Shown piece after piece: positions 46,498 to 59,021 of a DNA stretch of 64,000 bases. Numbering within the stretch: the stretch's first letter is position 1; every line of letters begins with the position of its first letter. Source of the stretch: Rhodoplanes serenus (GTDB lineage Bacteria; Pseudomonadota; Alphaproteobacteria; Rhizobiales; Xanthobacteraceae). A program made the position numbers and the translations under genes. The notes under the pieces were generated by a model, which worked only from the letters and a program-made list of their open reading frames with translations, made no database searches and was not told where the DNA came from. The DNA lies in NCBI GenBank assembly GCA_945897515.1, contig CAMDFO010000006.1, positions 1 to 64,000 of the forward strand. Reading direction: 5' to 3'.

Positions 46498-47019
46498 CTA
46501 CTGAAGCACGCCGCAGGCGATCCGGCCGCCGGCGTCTCCGGTCGGATCGGTTTTGTAGTCGTCCTTGCCGGCGTGGATGATGACCGCCGAACCATCGGCA
46601 TCGAAGACCGAGTTGGGCTTGCCTTTTTCAAGCGTGATCGCGGCGTTCACCACCTCGATCGTCAGCTCGCCGCTGGAAGGGATGTGCAGATTGGGCATAT
46701 CGCCCGCATGGTGCCCGTCCGCGGCCATCATGCCGTGCTTCTTGTTCCCCGGATTGAAATGCCCGCCTGCCGAAGTGAACGGCGCCTCGCACTTGCCCAC
46801 CGCGTGCACGTGGAAGGCACGCTCGCCGGGCGGGAGTCCTTTGACGGAGACCTTGAGCAGAACGCCGGACGGCGTCTGCGTCGCTTCGATGGTGCCGACG
46901 TCCTTGCCGTCCGCACTTTTCAGCGCGGCCTTTGCAGATTGTGCGGCAGCAGGCAGCGACGCAAATGCGAGAAGCGCGGTCGCAACCGCGACAGTTCCGA
47001 ATTGGGCTACATATTTCAT
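46498..47019 (-). CDS. sodC: Cu/Zn superoxide dismutase, periplasmic
   Basis: 173 residues from ATG 47019 with a Sec signal peptide (MKYVAQFGTVAVATALLAFASLPAAAQ). Copper and zinc ligands are visible in HVHAVG, GGHFNP, HHAGDMPNLH and AVIIHAGKDDY. The disulfide cysteines are those in GKCEAP and IACGVLQ. It removes superoxide in the periplasm. It lies alone between terminators, with glnA upstream on the same strand. Confidence 0.95.
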   Translation of the reverse strand: MKYVAQFGTVAVATALLAFASLPAAAQSAKAALKSADGKDVGTIEATQTPSGVLLKVSVKGLPPGERAFHVHAVGKCEAPFTSAGGHFNPGNKKHGMMAADGHHAGDMPNLHIPSSGELTIEVVNAAITLEKGKPNSVFDADGSAVIIHAGKDDYKTDPTGDAGGRIACGVLQ

Positions 47020-47117
47020 GATCGTGGTCCCTCGGGTAAAAATCCATTGCGGATGACAGGGTGGCATTCCCAGATCAACAACTACCGATCCTGGCAGTTC
47101 CGGTTCCCGGCATCCAA

Positions 47118-47147
47118 TGAAAAAGGGCGCTCCGAGGAGCGCCCTTT
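47118..47147 (-). terminator. Rho-independent terminator after glnA
   Basis: On the minus strand AAAGGGCGCTCC pairs with GGAGCGCCCTTT around TC and continues into TTTTT. It lies 37-66 bases past the glnA stop and separates glnA from sodC. Confidence 0.92.
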
Positions 47148-47183
47148 GAAGTTCCACCGCTTTCGCAGTGAGTACGATCGGCC

Positions 47184-48593
47184 TTACGCCGAGTAGTACA
47201 TGTCGAATTCGACTGGATGCGGGGTGTGCTCGAAGCGGATCACCTCGGTCATCTTCAGCTCGATGTAGCTGTCGATGAAGTCGTCGTCGAACACGCCGCC
47301 GACCTTGAGGAACTCGCGATCCTTGTCGAGGTTCTGGAGCGCCTCGCGCAGCGAGCCGCACACCGTCGGGATCTTCTTCAGCTCCTTCGGCGGCAGGTCG
47401 TAGAGATCCTTGTCCATGGGCTCGCCGGGATTGAGCTTGTTCTTGATGCCGTCGAGACCGGCCATCAGCATCGCGGCGAAGCCGAGATACGGGTTGCACA
47501 GCGGATCGGGGAAGCGGACCTCGACGCGCTTGGCCTTCGGGTTGGTGGTGTAGGGGATGCGGCATGACGCCGAGCGATTGCGCGCCGAGTAGGCGAGCAG
47601 AACGGGGGCCTCATAGCCGGGGACCAGACGCTTGTAGGAGTTGGTCGTCGGGTTGGTGAAGGCGTTGATTGCCTTGGCGTGCTTGATGATGCCGGCAATG
47701 TACGACAGGCACATGTCCGAAAGATCGGCATACTTGTTGCCGGCGAACATCGGCTTGCCGGCCTTCCAGATCGACTGATGGCAGTGCATGCCCGAGCCGT
47801 TGTCGCCGTAGATCGGCTTCGGCATGAACGTTGCGGACTTGCCGTAGATCTGCGCGACCTGCTGGATGCAGTATTTGTAGATCTGCATCTGGTCGGCCAT
47901 CTGCGTTAGCGGCGCGAACTTCAGGCCGAGCTCGTGCTGGGCGGACGCCACCTCGTGGTGATGCTTCTCGACCTTGCAGCCCATCCGCGCCATCGCGGAG
48001 AGCATCTCCGAGCGCATGTCCTGGATCGAGTCCTGCGGCGGGACCGGGAAGTAGCCCTTTTTGGTGCCGACGCGGTGACCGAGGTTGCCGCCTTCGTAGA
48101 CCGTGTCGGAGTTGCTCGGGAATTCGATCGAGTCGAGCTTGTAGCCGACGTTATACGGCGTCGCCGAATAACGGACGTCGTCGAACACGAAGAATTCGGC
48201 TTCCGGGCCGAAAGAGATGGTGTCGCCGTAGCCCATGGACTTCACCATGGCCTCGGCCTTCTTGGCGATGCCGCGCGGATCGCGGTTGTAGGGCTCGCCG
48301 GTGGTCGGCTCGAGCACGTCGCAGACCAGGACCATCGTGGTCTCGGCGAAGAACGGATCGATCGTGGCGCTCGCCGGGTCCGGCATCAGCTGCATATCGG
48401 ACTCGTTGATCGCCTTCCAGCCGGCGATCGACGAGCCGTCGAATGCTTGACCTTCGGCGAACGTGTCCTCTTCGATCATGCCGACATCGAAAGTGACGTG
48501 CTGCCACTTGCCGCGCGGATCGGTGAAGCGGAAATCGACGAATTTCACGTCGTTGTCTTTGATCATCTTGAGGACGTTTTTGGCCGTCGTCAT
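47184..48593 (-). CDS. glnA: Type I glutamine synthetase
   Basis: 469 residues, the usual GlnA length, forming a dodecamer that makes glutamine from glutamate, ammonia and ATP. Motifs: [18 protein letters not shown], the ATP-binding [19 protein letters not shown], and the adenylylation site region near the C-terminus LYDLPPKEL. An adenylylatable Tyr is expected in DKDLYDLPP, so activity should be controlled by GlnE in response to PII. glnB lies just upstream (gap 62 bases), giving the classical glnBA arrangement. It ends in a strong terminator. Confidence 0.96.
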   Translation of the reverse strand: MTTAKNVLKMIKDNDVKFVDFRFTDPRGKWQHVTFDVGMIEEDTFAEGQAFDGSSIAGWKAINESDMQLMPDPASATIDPFFAETTMVLVCDVLEPTTGEPYNRDPRGIAKKAEAMVKSMGYGDTISFGPEAEFFVFDDVRYSATPYNVGYKLDSIEFPSNSDTVYEGGNLGHRVGTKKGYFPVPPQDSIQDMRSEMLSAMARMGCKVEKHHHEVASAQHELGLKFAPLTQMADQMQIYKYCIQQVAQIYGKSATFMPKPIYGDNGSGMHCHQSIWKAGKPMFAGNKYADLSDMCLSYIAGIIKHAKAINAFTNPTTNSYKRLVPGYEAPVLLAYSARNRSASCRIPYTTNPKAKRVEVRFPDPLCNPYLGFAAMLMAGLDGIKNKLNPGEPMDKDLYDLPPKELKKIPTVCGSLREALQNLDKDREFLKVGGVFDDDFIDSYIELKMTEVIRFEHTPHPVEFDMYYSA

Positions 48594-48655
48594 GGAATGA
48601 ATTCCCTCTTGGTACTAACGGGTCATGGATTTAAAGCGCATGGACCGACGATCGG

Positions 48656-49168
<513 letters not shown>

Positions 49169-49222
49169 CTAAGTCGCGGTCAATGCCGTTCTGATGCGGC
49201 TTTCTGGTATTGTCCGCGCGTC

Positions 49223-50737
49223 ATGATCGAACTTCTGACGCCCGCCGAGATGGCGCAGGCCGACCGCTTCACCATCGAAAGCGGTGTTCCCGGTATCGAG
49301 CTGATGGAAAACGCCGGCCGCGCCGTGGCCGACGTCGTGGCGCAGATGTGCCAGCGCAATGCACCGCCGATCGCCGTGGTCGCGGGTCCCGGCAACAACG
49401 GCGGCGACGGATTCGTCGCGGCCCGGGTGCTGGCCGGTCGCGGCTTCCGGGTCGGGGTGCTGCTGCTGGGCGAGCGCGAACGGCTCAAGGGGGACGCGGC
49501 CGAGGCGGCGCGCCGCTGGACCGGTCCGACCAATCCGGCCGCTCCGGAGGCCCTGGCGGGGGCAGGGATCATCGTCGACGCGCTGTTCGGCGCCGGACTT
49601 GATCGTCCGGTTGAGGGACGCGCACGCGACATGATCCATGCCATGAACCTTGCCATGAACCAGGGCGTGCCGGTGGTTGCCGTCGATCTCCCAAGCGGCA
49701 TCAATGGAGCGAGCGGCGCGGTGATGGGAGCGGCCGTGAAAGCGGCCGCGACCGTGACCTTCTTCCGGCGCAAGCCCGGCCATGTCCTGCTGCCGGGCCG
49801 GACGCATTGCGGGTCGGTGACGGTCGCCGATATCGGTATTCCGTCCTCGGTGTTGCAGCGGATTCAGCCGCGCCTCGCTCTGAACGTCCCGGCGCTCTGG
49901 GCTGGACAGTTCCGGATACCGGCCGTGGACGCACACAAATACGCCCGCGGTCATGCGGTGGTGGTCTCCGGCGGCCTGGCCTCGACCGGAGCCGCCCGGC
50001 TTGGCGCCCGAGGCGCACTGCGCAGCGGCGCCGGTGTCGTGAACATCGCCAGCCCACACGACGCGCTCGCGGTCAACGCCGCCGGAAGCCTCTCGGTCAT
50101 GGTGCGGCAGGCCGACGATGCCGCCGCGCTGTCCGCGCTCCTGGCGGACCGGCGCATCAATGCCGTGCTGCTGGGGCCGGGTGGCGGGATCGGGCCGGGA
50201 ATGCGCGAGATGGTGCTGACGGCGCTCTCAGGCGAGCGGGCCGTGGTGCTCGACGCCGACGCCATCACCAGCTTTTCCGACCAACCCGAGGTTCTATTTT
50301 CTGCAATTAAAGCAAGGCCGATAGGCGGGACTATTCTCACCCCACACGAGGGCGAATTCGGCCGCCTGTTCAAGGCTGTTTCCGGGCCTGCGGGGGCGCC
50401 AAAATACGAGCGGGTCCAGGCGGCGGCTGTCGAATCCGGCGCCGTCGTTGTGCTGAAGGGGCCTGACACGGTGGCTTCGACGCATGACGGTCGTGTTTCG
50501 ATCGCCGAAAACGCTCCGCCATGGCTTGCCACCGCCGGTTCCGGCGATGTGCTGGCCGGTTTTGCAACCGGCCTGCTTGCCCAGGGCATGCCCGCGTTCG
50601 AGGCGGCAAGCGCTGCCGTATGGCTGCATGGCGAGGCCGGCGGCGAGGCCGGTCCAGGCTTGATCGCCGAGGATTTGCCGGAGGCGCTACGCGCGGTTTA
50701 CCGGCGGCTGTTCGTCGATCTTGGCGTTTGGCCCTAA
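49223..50737 (+). CDS. nnr: Bifunctional NAD(P)H-hydrate epimerase / ADP-dependent dehydratase
   Basis: 504 residues in two domains. The YjeF_N epimerase (about 1-215) has GPGNNGGDGFVAARVLAGRGF, VDALFGAGLDRPV and VAVDLPSGINGASG. The C-terminal carbohydrate-kinase-like dehydratase (about 230-500) has HAVVVSGGLASTGAARLGARGALRSGAG, GPGGGIG, ILTPHEGEFGRLF, VLKGPDTV and TAGSGDVLAGFATGLLAQG. Together they repair damaged NADHX and NADPHX. Divergent from glnB, with a region of about 230 bases shared upstream. Confidence 0.95.
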   Translation: MIELLTPAEMAQADRFTIESGVPGIELMENAGRAVADVVAQMCQRNAPPIAVVAGPGNNGGDGFVAARVLAGRGFRVGVLLLGERERLKGDAAEAARRWTGPTNPAAPEALAGAGIIVDALFGAGLDRPVEGRARDMIHAMNLAMNQGVPVVAVDLPSGINGASGAVMGAAVKAAATVTFFRRKPGHVLLPGRTHCGSVTVADIGIPSSVLQRIQPRLALNVPALWAGQFRIPAVDAHKYARGHAVVVSGGLASTGAARLGARGALRSGAGVVNIASPHDALAVNAAGSLSVMVRQADDAAALSALLADRRINAVLLGPGGGIGPGMREMVLTALSGERAVVLDADAITSFSDQPEVLFSAIKARPIGGTILTPHEGEFGRLFKAVSGPAGAPKYERVQAAAVESGAVVVLKGPDTVASTHDGRVSIAENAPPWLATAGSGDVLAGFATGLLAQGMPAFEAASAAVWLHGEAGGEAGPGLIAEDLPEALRAVYRRLFVDLGVWP

Positions 50738-50863
50738 CCCAGCCAATCGGTCCTTCTTGCAGCCCCACATCTGGCCTATGATTTATTGTTGGTGCCTTGG
50801 AGCACCCAGATGCTATAAGCCGCGCCGCTCAGCCGAAAATGCGGTGCTGCGCGAAGCCCGCGG

Positions 50864-50948
50864 GCGGGCGTGGCGGAATTGGTAGACGCGCCGGATTTAG
50901 GTTCCGGTGACGCAAGTCTTGGGGGTTCGAGTCCCTCCGCCCGCACCA
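50864..50948 (+). tRNA. tRNA-Leu (UAG)
   Basis: 85 bases including encoded CCA. Acceptor GCGGGCG pairs with CGCCCGC, discriminator A. Anticodon stem CCGGA/TCCGG encloses TTTAGGT, giving anticodon UAG. It has the long variable arm of a class II tRNA (GACGCAAGTCTT) and the T arm GTTCGAGTC. It lies 73 bases before trigger factor. Confidence 0.96.
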
Positions 50949-51020
50949 CGCCGGGGCGCACCGCTCCCGACAATATGAATCCGCCGCGCGTCGCGGCCAC
51001 GAAAGATAAAGAGCTTTGTG

Positions 51021-52367
51021 ATGCAAGTGACCGAGACTGTAAGCGAAGGCCTCAAGCGCGAATTCCAGGTCGTGGTGCCTGCGGCCGATCTCGCGGCGAA
51101 AGCCGACGAACGGATCGACGCGCTCAAGGGACAGGTCCGCCTCAACGGATTTCGTCCCGGCAAGGTGCCGGTGGGGCATCTCAAGCGCCTGTATGGACGC
51201 TCCGCCATGGCGGAAGCGATCGAGGGCATGGTCCGCGAGGCCAACGCAAAGATCGTCACCGACGGCGGCTTCAAGCTGGTCCGCGAACCCCAAGTGACGC
51301 TGCCCTCCGAACAGAGTGCTGTCGAAAGCATGTTCGAGGGCAAGGCCGACCTGACCTATACCGTCGCAATCGAAATCATGCCGGCGATCGAGCTGGCCGA
51401 TTTCAAGGGCATCCAGCTCGAACGGCTCAATGCGCAGGTCACCGACGCCGAAGCCGACGAAGCCCTGAACAAGCTTGCCCAAGAGAACCGGGCGTTCGGC
51501 GCCAAAGGCGAGGGCGCCAAGGCCGAGAACGGCGACCGCGTCATGATGGACTTCAGCGGCAAGATCGACGGCACGCCGTTCGAAGGCGGCACCGGCGGCG
51601 ACGTCGCCGTGATGATCGGATCGAACACGTTTATCCCCGGCTTCGAGGAGCAGCTCATCGGGATCGCGTCCGGCGAGACCCGGACCGTGAAGGTGACGTT
51701 CCCGACGGCGTATCCGGCCGAGAACCTGGCCGGAAAGGAAGCCGAATTCGAGGTCGTCGCCAAGGCGGTGGAAGCGCCGAGCGAGGTCAAACTCGACGAG
51801 GACTTCGCCAAATCGCTCGGGCTCGAGTCGCTCGCCAAGCTGAAGGACATCATCAAGGAGCGCCTGCAGCGCGATCACGCCGGCATGTCGCGCCAGAAGC
51901 TCAAGCGCAAGCTGCTCGACGAACTCGACACACGCCATAAGTTCACGCCGCCGCCGTCGCTGGTCGAGGACGAGTTCAACAACGTCTGGAAGGCGATCGT
52001 CGGCGACCTGGAGCAGCAGAAGCGCACCTTCGAGGACGAAGGCACCACCGAGGAAAAAGCCAAGGAAGAGTATCGCGGCATTGCCGAACGGCGAGTGCGG
52101 CTCGGCCTGGTCATCGCCGAGATCGGCGAGCGCAACAAGATCCAGGTCACCGAGGACGAGCTCAAGCGGGCACTGATGGAACGCGCACGCCAGTTCCCCG
52201 GTAAGGAACAGGAAGTCTGGGACCACTTTGCCAAAAACCCGGACGCTCTTGCCGCCATCCGCGCACCGATCTTCGAGGACAAGGTGATCGACTACATCGT
52301 CGAACTCGCCAAGGTCAGCGAAAAGACCGTGTCGCGCGAGGATCTCTACAAGGAAGACGAAGCCTGA
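51021..52367 (+). CDS. tig: Trigger factor
   Basis: 448 residues from ATG 51021 (a GTG one codon before is possible). The ribosome-binding domain contains the signature [16 protein letters not shown]. The FKBP-type PPIase domain (about 160-240) has [21 protein letters not shown] and [17 protein letters not shown]. The C-terminal helical arms run to the end. It is the first chaperone to meet nascent chains. It leads the conserved tig-clpP-clpX-lon order, with clpP 248 bases downstream. Confidence 0.96.
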   Translation: MQVTETVSEGLKREFQVVVPAADLAAKADERIDALKGQVRLNGFRPGKVPVGHLKRLYGRSAMAEAIEGMVREANAKIVTDGGFKLVREPQVTLPSEQSAVESMFEGKADLTYTVAIEIMPAIELADFKGIQLERLNAQVTDAEADEALNKLAQENRAFGAKGEGAKAENGDRVMMDFSGKIDGTPFEGGTGGDVAVMIGSNTFIPGFEEQLIGIASGETRTVKVTFPTAYPAENLAGKEAEFEVVAKAVEAPSEVKLDEDFAKSLGLESLAKLKDIIKERLQRDHAGMSRQKLKRKLLDELDTRHKFTPPPSLVEDEFNNVWKAIVGDLEQQKRTFEDEGTTEEKAKEEYRGIAERRVRLGLVIAEIGERNKIQVTEDELKRALMERARQFPGKEQEVWDHFAKNPDALAAIRAPIFEDKVIDYIVELAKVSEKTVSREDLYKEDEA

Positions 52368-52615
52368 CCCTGCGACACCTGCCGGGGCGGAGAGGGCCTT
52401 GCGAGGCGTTGCGACGGCATTACTTGGTGCTCGGGGGCATGGCGGACCGGGCCGCTAGGCTTTGATCCACGCCATCTCTCCGCCAGGGCCGTGCCGTCGC
52501 CGCCGCATTCGCGCGTGTTGGTATTTTCCCGGGCCATCGTATCACCGGCGTGCGGACCTATATATTCAACTGGGCAGTCGGCGATTCGGCCAGAAGCCGC
52601 GCCGCAGGAGGCGAA

Positions 52616-53248
52616 ATGAAAGACCCCGTTCAAACCTACATGAACCTCGTCCCGATGGTGGTCGAGCAGACCAACCGGGGCGAGCGCGCCTACGATATTT
52701 TTTCGCGCCTGCTGAAGGAACGCATCATCTTCATCACCGGCGGCATCGAAGATCAAATGGCAACCTTGGTGGTTGCGCAGATGCTGTTCCTGGAGGCCGA
52801 GAATCCCAAGAAGGAAATCTCGATGTACATCAATTCGCCCGGCGGATTGGTGACTGCGGGAATGGCGATCTACGACACGATGCAGTTCATCCGGCCGCCG
52901 GTCTCGACGCTGTGCTGCGGCCAGGCCGCGTCCATGGGTTCGCTGCTGCTGGCGGCGGGCGCCAAGGACCTGCGGTTTGCGCTGCCCAACGCGCGGGTGA
53001 TGATTCACCAGCCGTCCGGCGGGTTCCAGGGCCAAGCCACCGATATCATGCTGCACGCCCAGGAAATCCTGAACCTGAAGAAGCGACTGAACGAGATCTA
53101 CGTCAAACACACCGGCCAGGCGCTCAAGAAGATCGAGGACGCCCTGGAGCGCGACACGTTCCTCACGGCTTCAGCTGCCAAGGACTTCGGTCTGATCGAC
53201 AAGGTGCTGGAGAAGCGGGCAGAGGATCCCAACGCCAAGCCGGCATGA
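52616..53248 (+). CDS. clpP: ATP-dependent Clp protease proteolytic subunit
   Basis: 210 residues from ATG 52616, with a perfect AGGAGG upstream; the longer frame from 52550 is not used. The catalytic set is Ser106 ([10 protein letters not shown]), His131 (MIHQPSGG) and an Asp in LERDTFL. It forms the two-ring tetradecamer that degrades proteins delivered by ClpX or ClpA. clpX lies 216 bases downstream with its own leader. An Asp in the [12 protein letters not shown] tail is typical of ClpP. Confidence 0.97.
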   Translation: MKDPVQTYMNLVPMVVEQTNRGERAYDIFSRLLKERIIFITGGIEDQMATLVVAQMLFLEAENPKKEISMYINSPGGLVTAGMAIYDTMQFIRPPVSTLCCGQAASMGSLLLAAGAKDLRFALPNARVMIHQPSGGFQGQATDIMLHAQEILNLKKRLNEIYVKHTGQALKKIEDALERDTFLTASAAKDFGLIDKVLEKRAEDPNAKPA

Positions 53249-53464
53249 CGGCGACCCAGTGGTATAATGGCCCTGAAAAAGCCATTGGAACCGGCTGCGT
53301 TATCGTTAATGAAATCTTGATTATTCCTCGGCTAGCGTGCTTCGCTAGTATCTGGAGGATAGTTTGTAAGCGTTGGTAAGTTCTGTGACACGGGCGCTAC
53401 GGATTTTTAGCGCCGATGGCGTTATGAAGGTCAGCTCCAAGCGCCTGGGGCGACGGAGACAGGA
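53249..53464. other. Intergenic leader between clpP and clpX
   Basis: 216 bases that are more AT-rich than the genes around. It contains a perfect small hairpin GCTAGCG-TGCTT-CGCTAG at about 53331-53348 and a TTGATT-like -35 element just before it. A second short inverted repeat (gcgctacggatttttagcgc, about 53391-53412) lies nearer clpX. A separate clpX promoter is likely, but no site is certain. Confidence 0.4.
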
Positions 53465-54733
53465 ATGAGCAAGGTCGGCGGCAGCGATTCCAAGAACACG
53501 CTTTACTGCTCGTTCTGCGGCAAGAGTCAGCACGAGGTGCGCAAGCTCATTGCCGGGCCCACCGTGTTCATCTGCGACGAGTGCGTCGAGCTGTGCATGG
53601 ACATCATCCGCGAGGAGAACAAATCCTCGCTGGTCAAGTCGCGCGACGGCATCCCGACGCCGAAGGAAATCCGCAAGGTCCTCGACGACTACGTCATCGG
53701 CCAGGATCACGCCAAGAAGGTGCTCTCGGTCGCCGTCCACAATCACTACAAGCGGCTCAACCATCAGGCCAAGCACAACGACGTCGAGCTGGCAAAGTCG
53801 AACATCCTGCTGATCGGGCCGACCGGCTCGGGCAAGACGCTGCTGGCGCAGACGCTGGCGCGCATTCTCGATGTGCCGTTCACGATGGCCGACGCCACCA
53901 CGCTCACCGAAGCCGGCTATGTCGGTGAGGATGTCGAGAACATCATCCTCAAGCTGCTGCAGTCCGCCGACTACAACGTCGAGCGCGCGCAGCGCGGGAT
54001 CGTCTACATCGACGAGATCGACAAGATTTCGCGCAAGTCCGACAACCCGTCGATCACCCGCGACGTGTCGGGCGAGGGCGTCCAGCAGGCGCTGCTCAAG
54101 ATCATGGAAGGCACCGTGGCTTCGGTTCCGCCGCAGGGCGGCCGCAAGCATCCGCAGCAGGAGTTCCTGCAGGTCGACACCACCAACATCCTGTTCGTGT
54201 GCGGCGGCGCGTTCTCGGGCCTGGACAAGATCATCTCCGCACGCGGCCGCGCGACTTCTATCGGCTTCGGCGCCACGGTTCGTGCGCCGGAAGACCGCAA
54301 GACCGGCGAAATTTTCCGCGAGGTCGAGCCGGAGGACCTGCTCAAGTACGGCCTGATCCCCGAGTTCGTCGGCCGCCTGCCGGTGGTGGCGACCCTTGAG
54401 GACCTAGATGAGGCTTCGCTCAAGAAGATCCTGGTCGAGCCGAAGAACGCGCTGGTGAAACAATACCAGCGGTTGTTCGAAATGGAGTCGATCGACCTGA
54501 CGCTGGCCGAGGAGGCGCTGGGCGCGATCTCTCGCAAGGCCATCGAGCGCAAGACCGGCGCGCGCGGCCTGCGGTCGATCATGGAGCAGATCCTGCTCGA
54601 CACCATGTTCGACCTGCCGAGCCTCGAGGGCGTCGAAGAGGTCGTCATTTCCAGGGAAGTGGTCGAAGGCACCGCCCGGCCGCTCTATATTTACGCGGAC
54701 CGGGCCGGCGACGCCGGCGCAACCGCCTCCTGA
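53465..54733 (+). CDS. clpX: Clp protease ATP-binding subunit ClpX
   Basis: 422 residues, full length. The N-terminal zinc finger has two Cys pairs ([10 protein letters not shown] and [10 protein letters not shown]). The AAA+ module has Walker [11 protein letters not shown], Walker [12 protein letters not shown], the pore-loop [11 protein letters not shown] and sensor [12 protein letters not shown]. It unfolds substrates and feeds them to ClpP, binding through its IGF loop ([10 protein letters not shown]). In alphaproteobacteria it is essential for cell-cycle regulator turnover. Confidence 0.97.
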   Translation: MSKVGGSDSKNTLYCSFCGKSQHEVRKLIAGPTVFICDECVELCMDIIREENKSSLVKSRDGIPTPKEIRKVLDDYVIGQDHAKKVLSVAVHNHYKRLNHQAKHNDVELAKSNILLIGPTGSGKTLLAQTLARILDVPFTMADATTLTEAGYVGEDVENIILKLLQSADYNVERAQRGIVYIDEIDKISRKSDNPSITRDVSGEGVQQALLKIMEGTVASVPPQGGRKHPQQEFLQVDTTNILFVCGGAFSGLDKIISARGRATSIGFGATVRAPEDRKTGEIFREVEPEDLLKYGLIPEFVGRLPVVATLEDLDEASLKKILVEPKNALVKQYQRLFEMESIDLTLAEEALGAISRKAIERKTGARGLRSIMEQILLDTMFDLPSLEGVEEVVISREVVEGTARPLYIYADRAGDAGATAS

Positions 54734-55068
54734 GATCGCGTCGTTCGAGACGGTCCTCGGTTCCCTGACGGACAGCAATCCTGCGATTCGCCCGACGGCG
54801 GGTCGGATGGTACATTTGCTTGAATCTACAGGCTTACTTGACACCTCGCCCCCCGGTATCCACCTAATGGCGGGCGAAGGAATGTGCGTTGGTAGATTCG
54901 CCTGACTGACTTTCCGGGCAGGGTTTTCCGACCCACCATCAAGAGGCCCCGCGGCGGTTTCCTAAGTTCTTCAAGCGTCGCGCTCCCCTTGTCCGGCCAC
55001 CGGCACTCCATCGAGGTTGCGCATCTCGCGGACCACGGAGGAGGGGCACAACAACAAGGAATACGGGA
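54734..55068. other. Intergenic region between clpX and lon
   Basis: 335 bases with no gene. A TTGACA at 54838-54843 lies in a G/C-rich stretch and could be the -35 of a housekeeping lon promoter, with the AT-richer CACCTAATG about 17 bases further. A CTTGAA at 54819-54824 and the CCCCCC run at 54848-54854 do not have heat-shock promoter spacing. No terminator hairpin with a T-run was seen. Confidence 0.4.
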
Positions 55069-57501
<2,433 letters not shown>

Positions 57502-57841
57502 TCCAGCCGGTAGAAGCTAAAGAAACGGCGGCGCTCGGCGCCGCCGTTTTGCATTTCCGAATCGCCGCGTCTGCAAGACTCCAGCGAGTGCGTGGCATCG
57601 CGCGATCTCCGATGGCGGCTGAATTCTTCTAGGCCAATACCTGCCGCAACGGCCGAGCCGAATCGAAATCCGCGCCCGAAAACTCAGGTGTTGCTTGAAT
57701 TTACGGATGTGCAACGCGCGCGACTCAGCGTGTTTCCTGCGATCTTCGTAAACGAATCGTTGCAATCGCGGGGTTTTGGGCAAACTCTCCGCGCGCTCAA
57801 CGGAAATGCACCGTTGATTCGATTGGGAAAGGATCGGTCAG
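57502..57841. other. Intergenic region between lon and hupB
   Basis: 340 bases holding the lon terminator at 57522-57551 and, beyond it, an AT-richer stretch (about 57680-57840) that should contain the hupB promoter; no convincing -35/-10 pair stands out. No gene is supported here. Confidence 0.45.
57522..57551 (+). terminator. Rho-independent terminator after lon
   Basis: AAACGGCGGCGC pairs with GCGCCGCCGTTT around TCG, followed by TTTGCATTT. It lies 21 bases past the lon stop. Confidence 0.92.
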
Positions 57842-58117
57842 ATGACCAAGAACGAGCTCATCGCAATGGTGGCCGACAAGGCCCAGATGACGAAGACTGC
57901 AGCGTCCGCCGCGGTCGATGCGACCTTCGACGCCATCACCATGACGTTGAAGAAGGGCGGGGAAGTGAAGATCATGGGGTTCGGTAATTTCCGTGTCGTG
58001 AAGCGTGCAGCGCGCGAAGGGCGCGATCCGCGGACCGGCGCGCCGGTCAAGATCAAGGCTGCGAAGCGCCCGCGTTTCTCCGCCGGCAAGGGTCTCAAGG
58101 AAGCGGTCAACAAGTAA
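57842..58117 (+). CDS. hupB: DNA-binding protein HU
   Basis: 91 residues. HU fold: MTKNELIAMVADKAQMTKTAASAAVDATFDAITMTLKKGGEVKIMGFGNFRVVKRAAREGRDPRTGAPVKI. The arm tip carries RDPRTG where IHF and many HU proteins have RNPxTG. It is a histone-like nucleoid protein, and its position after lon is conserved in alphaproteobacteria. Followed by a GC-rich terminator and tRNA-Val. Confidence 0.96.
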   Translation: MTKNELIAMVADKAQMTKTAASAAVDATFDAITMTLKKGGEVKIMGFGNFRVVKRAAREGRDPRTGAPVKIKAAKRPRFSAGKGLKEAVNK

Positions 58118-58139
58118 CGCGCGAGCGTTGTCTGTTGCC

Positions 58140-58174
58140 AGTGCCCTCGCGGTTCCTGCCGCGAGGGCACTTTC
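58140..58174 (+). terminator. Probable terminator after hupB
   Basis: AGTGCCCTCGCGG (58140-58152) pairs with CCGCGAGGGCACT (58159-58171) around a TTCCTG loop. The T-run is short (TTTCAT), so termination may be partial. It lies 22 bases past the hupB stop. Confidence 0.75.
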
Positions 58175-58226
58175 ATGTCTGGAGCTTGGCTTGCGTCGTC
58201 CGGGCACTGGCGCGATAAAGCGGCGA

Positions 58227-58302
58227 GGGCGGTTAGCTCAGCTGGTAGAGCGCCTGCTTTACACGCAGGATGTCGGCGGTTCGATCCCGTCACCGCCCAC
58301 CA
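58227..58302 (+). tRNA. tRNA-Val (UAC)
   Basis: 76 bases including encoded CCA. Acceptor GGGCGGT pairs with ACCGCCC, discriminator A. Anticodon stem CCTGC/GCAGG encloses TTTACAC, giving anticodon UAC. D arm TAGCTCAGCTGGTAGAG and T arm GGTTCGATCCC are canonical. Followed 27 bases later by a secreted-protein gene. Confidence 0.96.
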
Positions 58303-58328
58303 TATCGACCTTTCCGGAGTTGAAGACC

Positions 58329-58685
58329 ATGATCCTCAGGTTCGCCACCGCTGCCGTAGTGCTCGCCCTTGGCACGCTTGCGGTCCTCGCCGATCCGGTC
58401 GGGCGCTACACCTCGACTGGCACCAATCCAGGCGGCGGAGCGCCGTGGTCCGGCACCGTCGAGGTCCAGCGCACCGGCGATACCTACCGCGTGACCTGGA
58501 ACGTCGGCGGAACGATTTTTACCGGCACCGGTATCGGCAGCCGCGATTTTCTCGCCGTCTCCTATCGCTCCGGCAATCAAACCGGCATCGCGCTTTACGG
58601 GAGGCAGTCCGACGGCACCTGGCAGGGAGTGTGGACCTATGCCGGCAGCCGTGAGATCGCGGAAGACCGGTGGAACCCGCGCTGA
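58329..58685 (+). CDS. Small secreted protein of unknown function
   Basis: 118 residues from ATG 58329. Sec signal peptide (MILRFATAAVVLALGTLAVLADP), mature part about 95 residues and probably beta-rich: VGRYTSTGTNPGGGAPWSGTVEVQRTGDTYRVTWNVGGTIFTGTGIGSRDFLAVSYRSGNQTGIALYGRQ. The repeating Tyr/Trp/Gly strands suggest a small beta-barrel or lipocalin-like sheet. No Cys, no membrane helix. It sits alone between tRNA-Val and tRNA-Asp. I recognise no named family; similar fibronectin-like or avidin-like secreted proteins occur in Rhizobiales. Confidence 0.7.
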   Translation: MILRFATAAVVLALGTLAVLADPVGRYTSTGTNPGGGAPWSGTVEVQRTGDTYRVTWNVGGTIFTGTGIGSRDFLAVSYRSGNQTGIALYGRQSDGTWQGVWTYAGSREIAEDRWNPR

Positions 58686-58753
58686 TTGAGAGCCTCGGGC
58701 GCTATTCTTGACTTGGAGGGGGACGGGCCTTAAGTCCCTCTCACCACGCCCGC

Positions 58754-58830
58754 GGGGGCGTAGCTCAGTTGGTTAGAGCGCTGCCCTGTCACGGCAGAGG
58801 CCGAGGGTTCGAGTCCCTTCGCTCCCGCCA
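58754..58830 (+). tRNA. tRNA-Asp (GUC)
   Basis: 77 bases including encoded CCA. Acceptor GGGGGCG pairs with CGCTCCC with one G-U pair, discriminator G as usual for aspartate tRNA. Anticodon stem CTGCC/GGCAG encloses CTGTCAC, giving anticodon GUC. Canonical D and T arms. Confidence 0.96.
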
Positions 58831-58857
58831 ATCTTCGCTGCGGAGCAGCGCAAGATT

Positions 58858-58892
58858 GCCCGCCGCAGCTTGAGCGAAGGCGGGCTTTTTTA
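58858..58892 (+). terminator. Rho-independent terminator after tRNA-Asp
   Basis: GCCCGCC (58858-58864) pairs with GGCGGGC (58879-58885) around a 14-base loop, followed by six T. It lies 27 bases past the tRNA. Confidence 0.88.
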
Positions 58893-59021
58893 TTGCGCAG
58901 CCCCAATCAGCAAGCAATTCCCCATTCACTGCGATCCGATGTAGTCTCTGTTGCGCTCGCGCGCCCCGGGGGGTGCCGGATTGCCTCATTCTGCCAAAGC
59001 GAGCGGCCATAGGGAGCGAAC

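Noticed and set aside
54819-54860. Heat-shock (sigma-32) promoter ahead of lon
   Set aside because: CTTGAA and the CCCCCC segment are about 24 bases apart, too far for the usual 13-17 base spacing.
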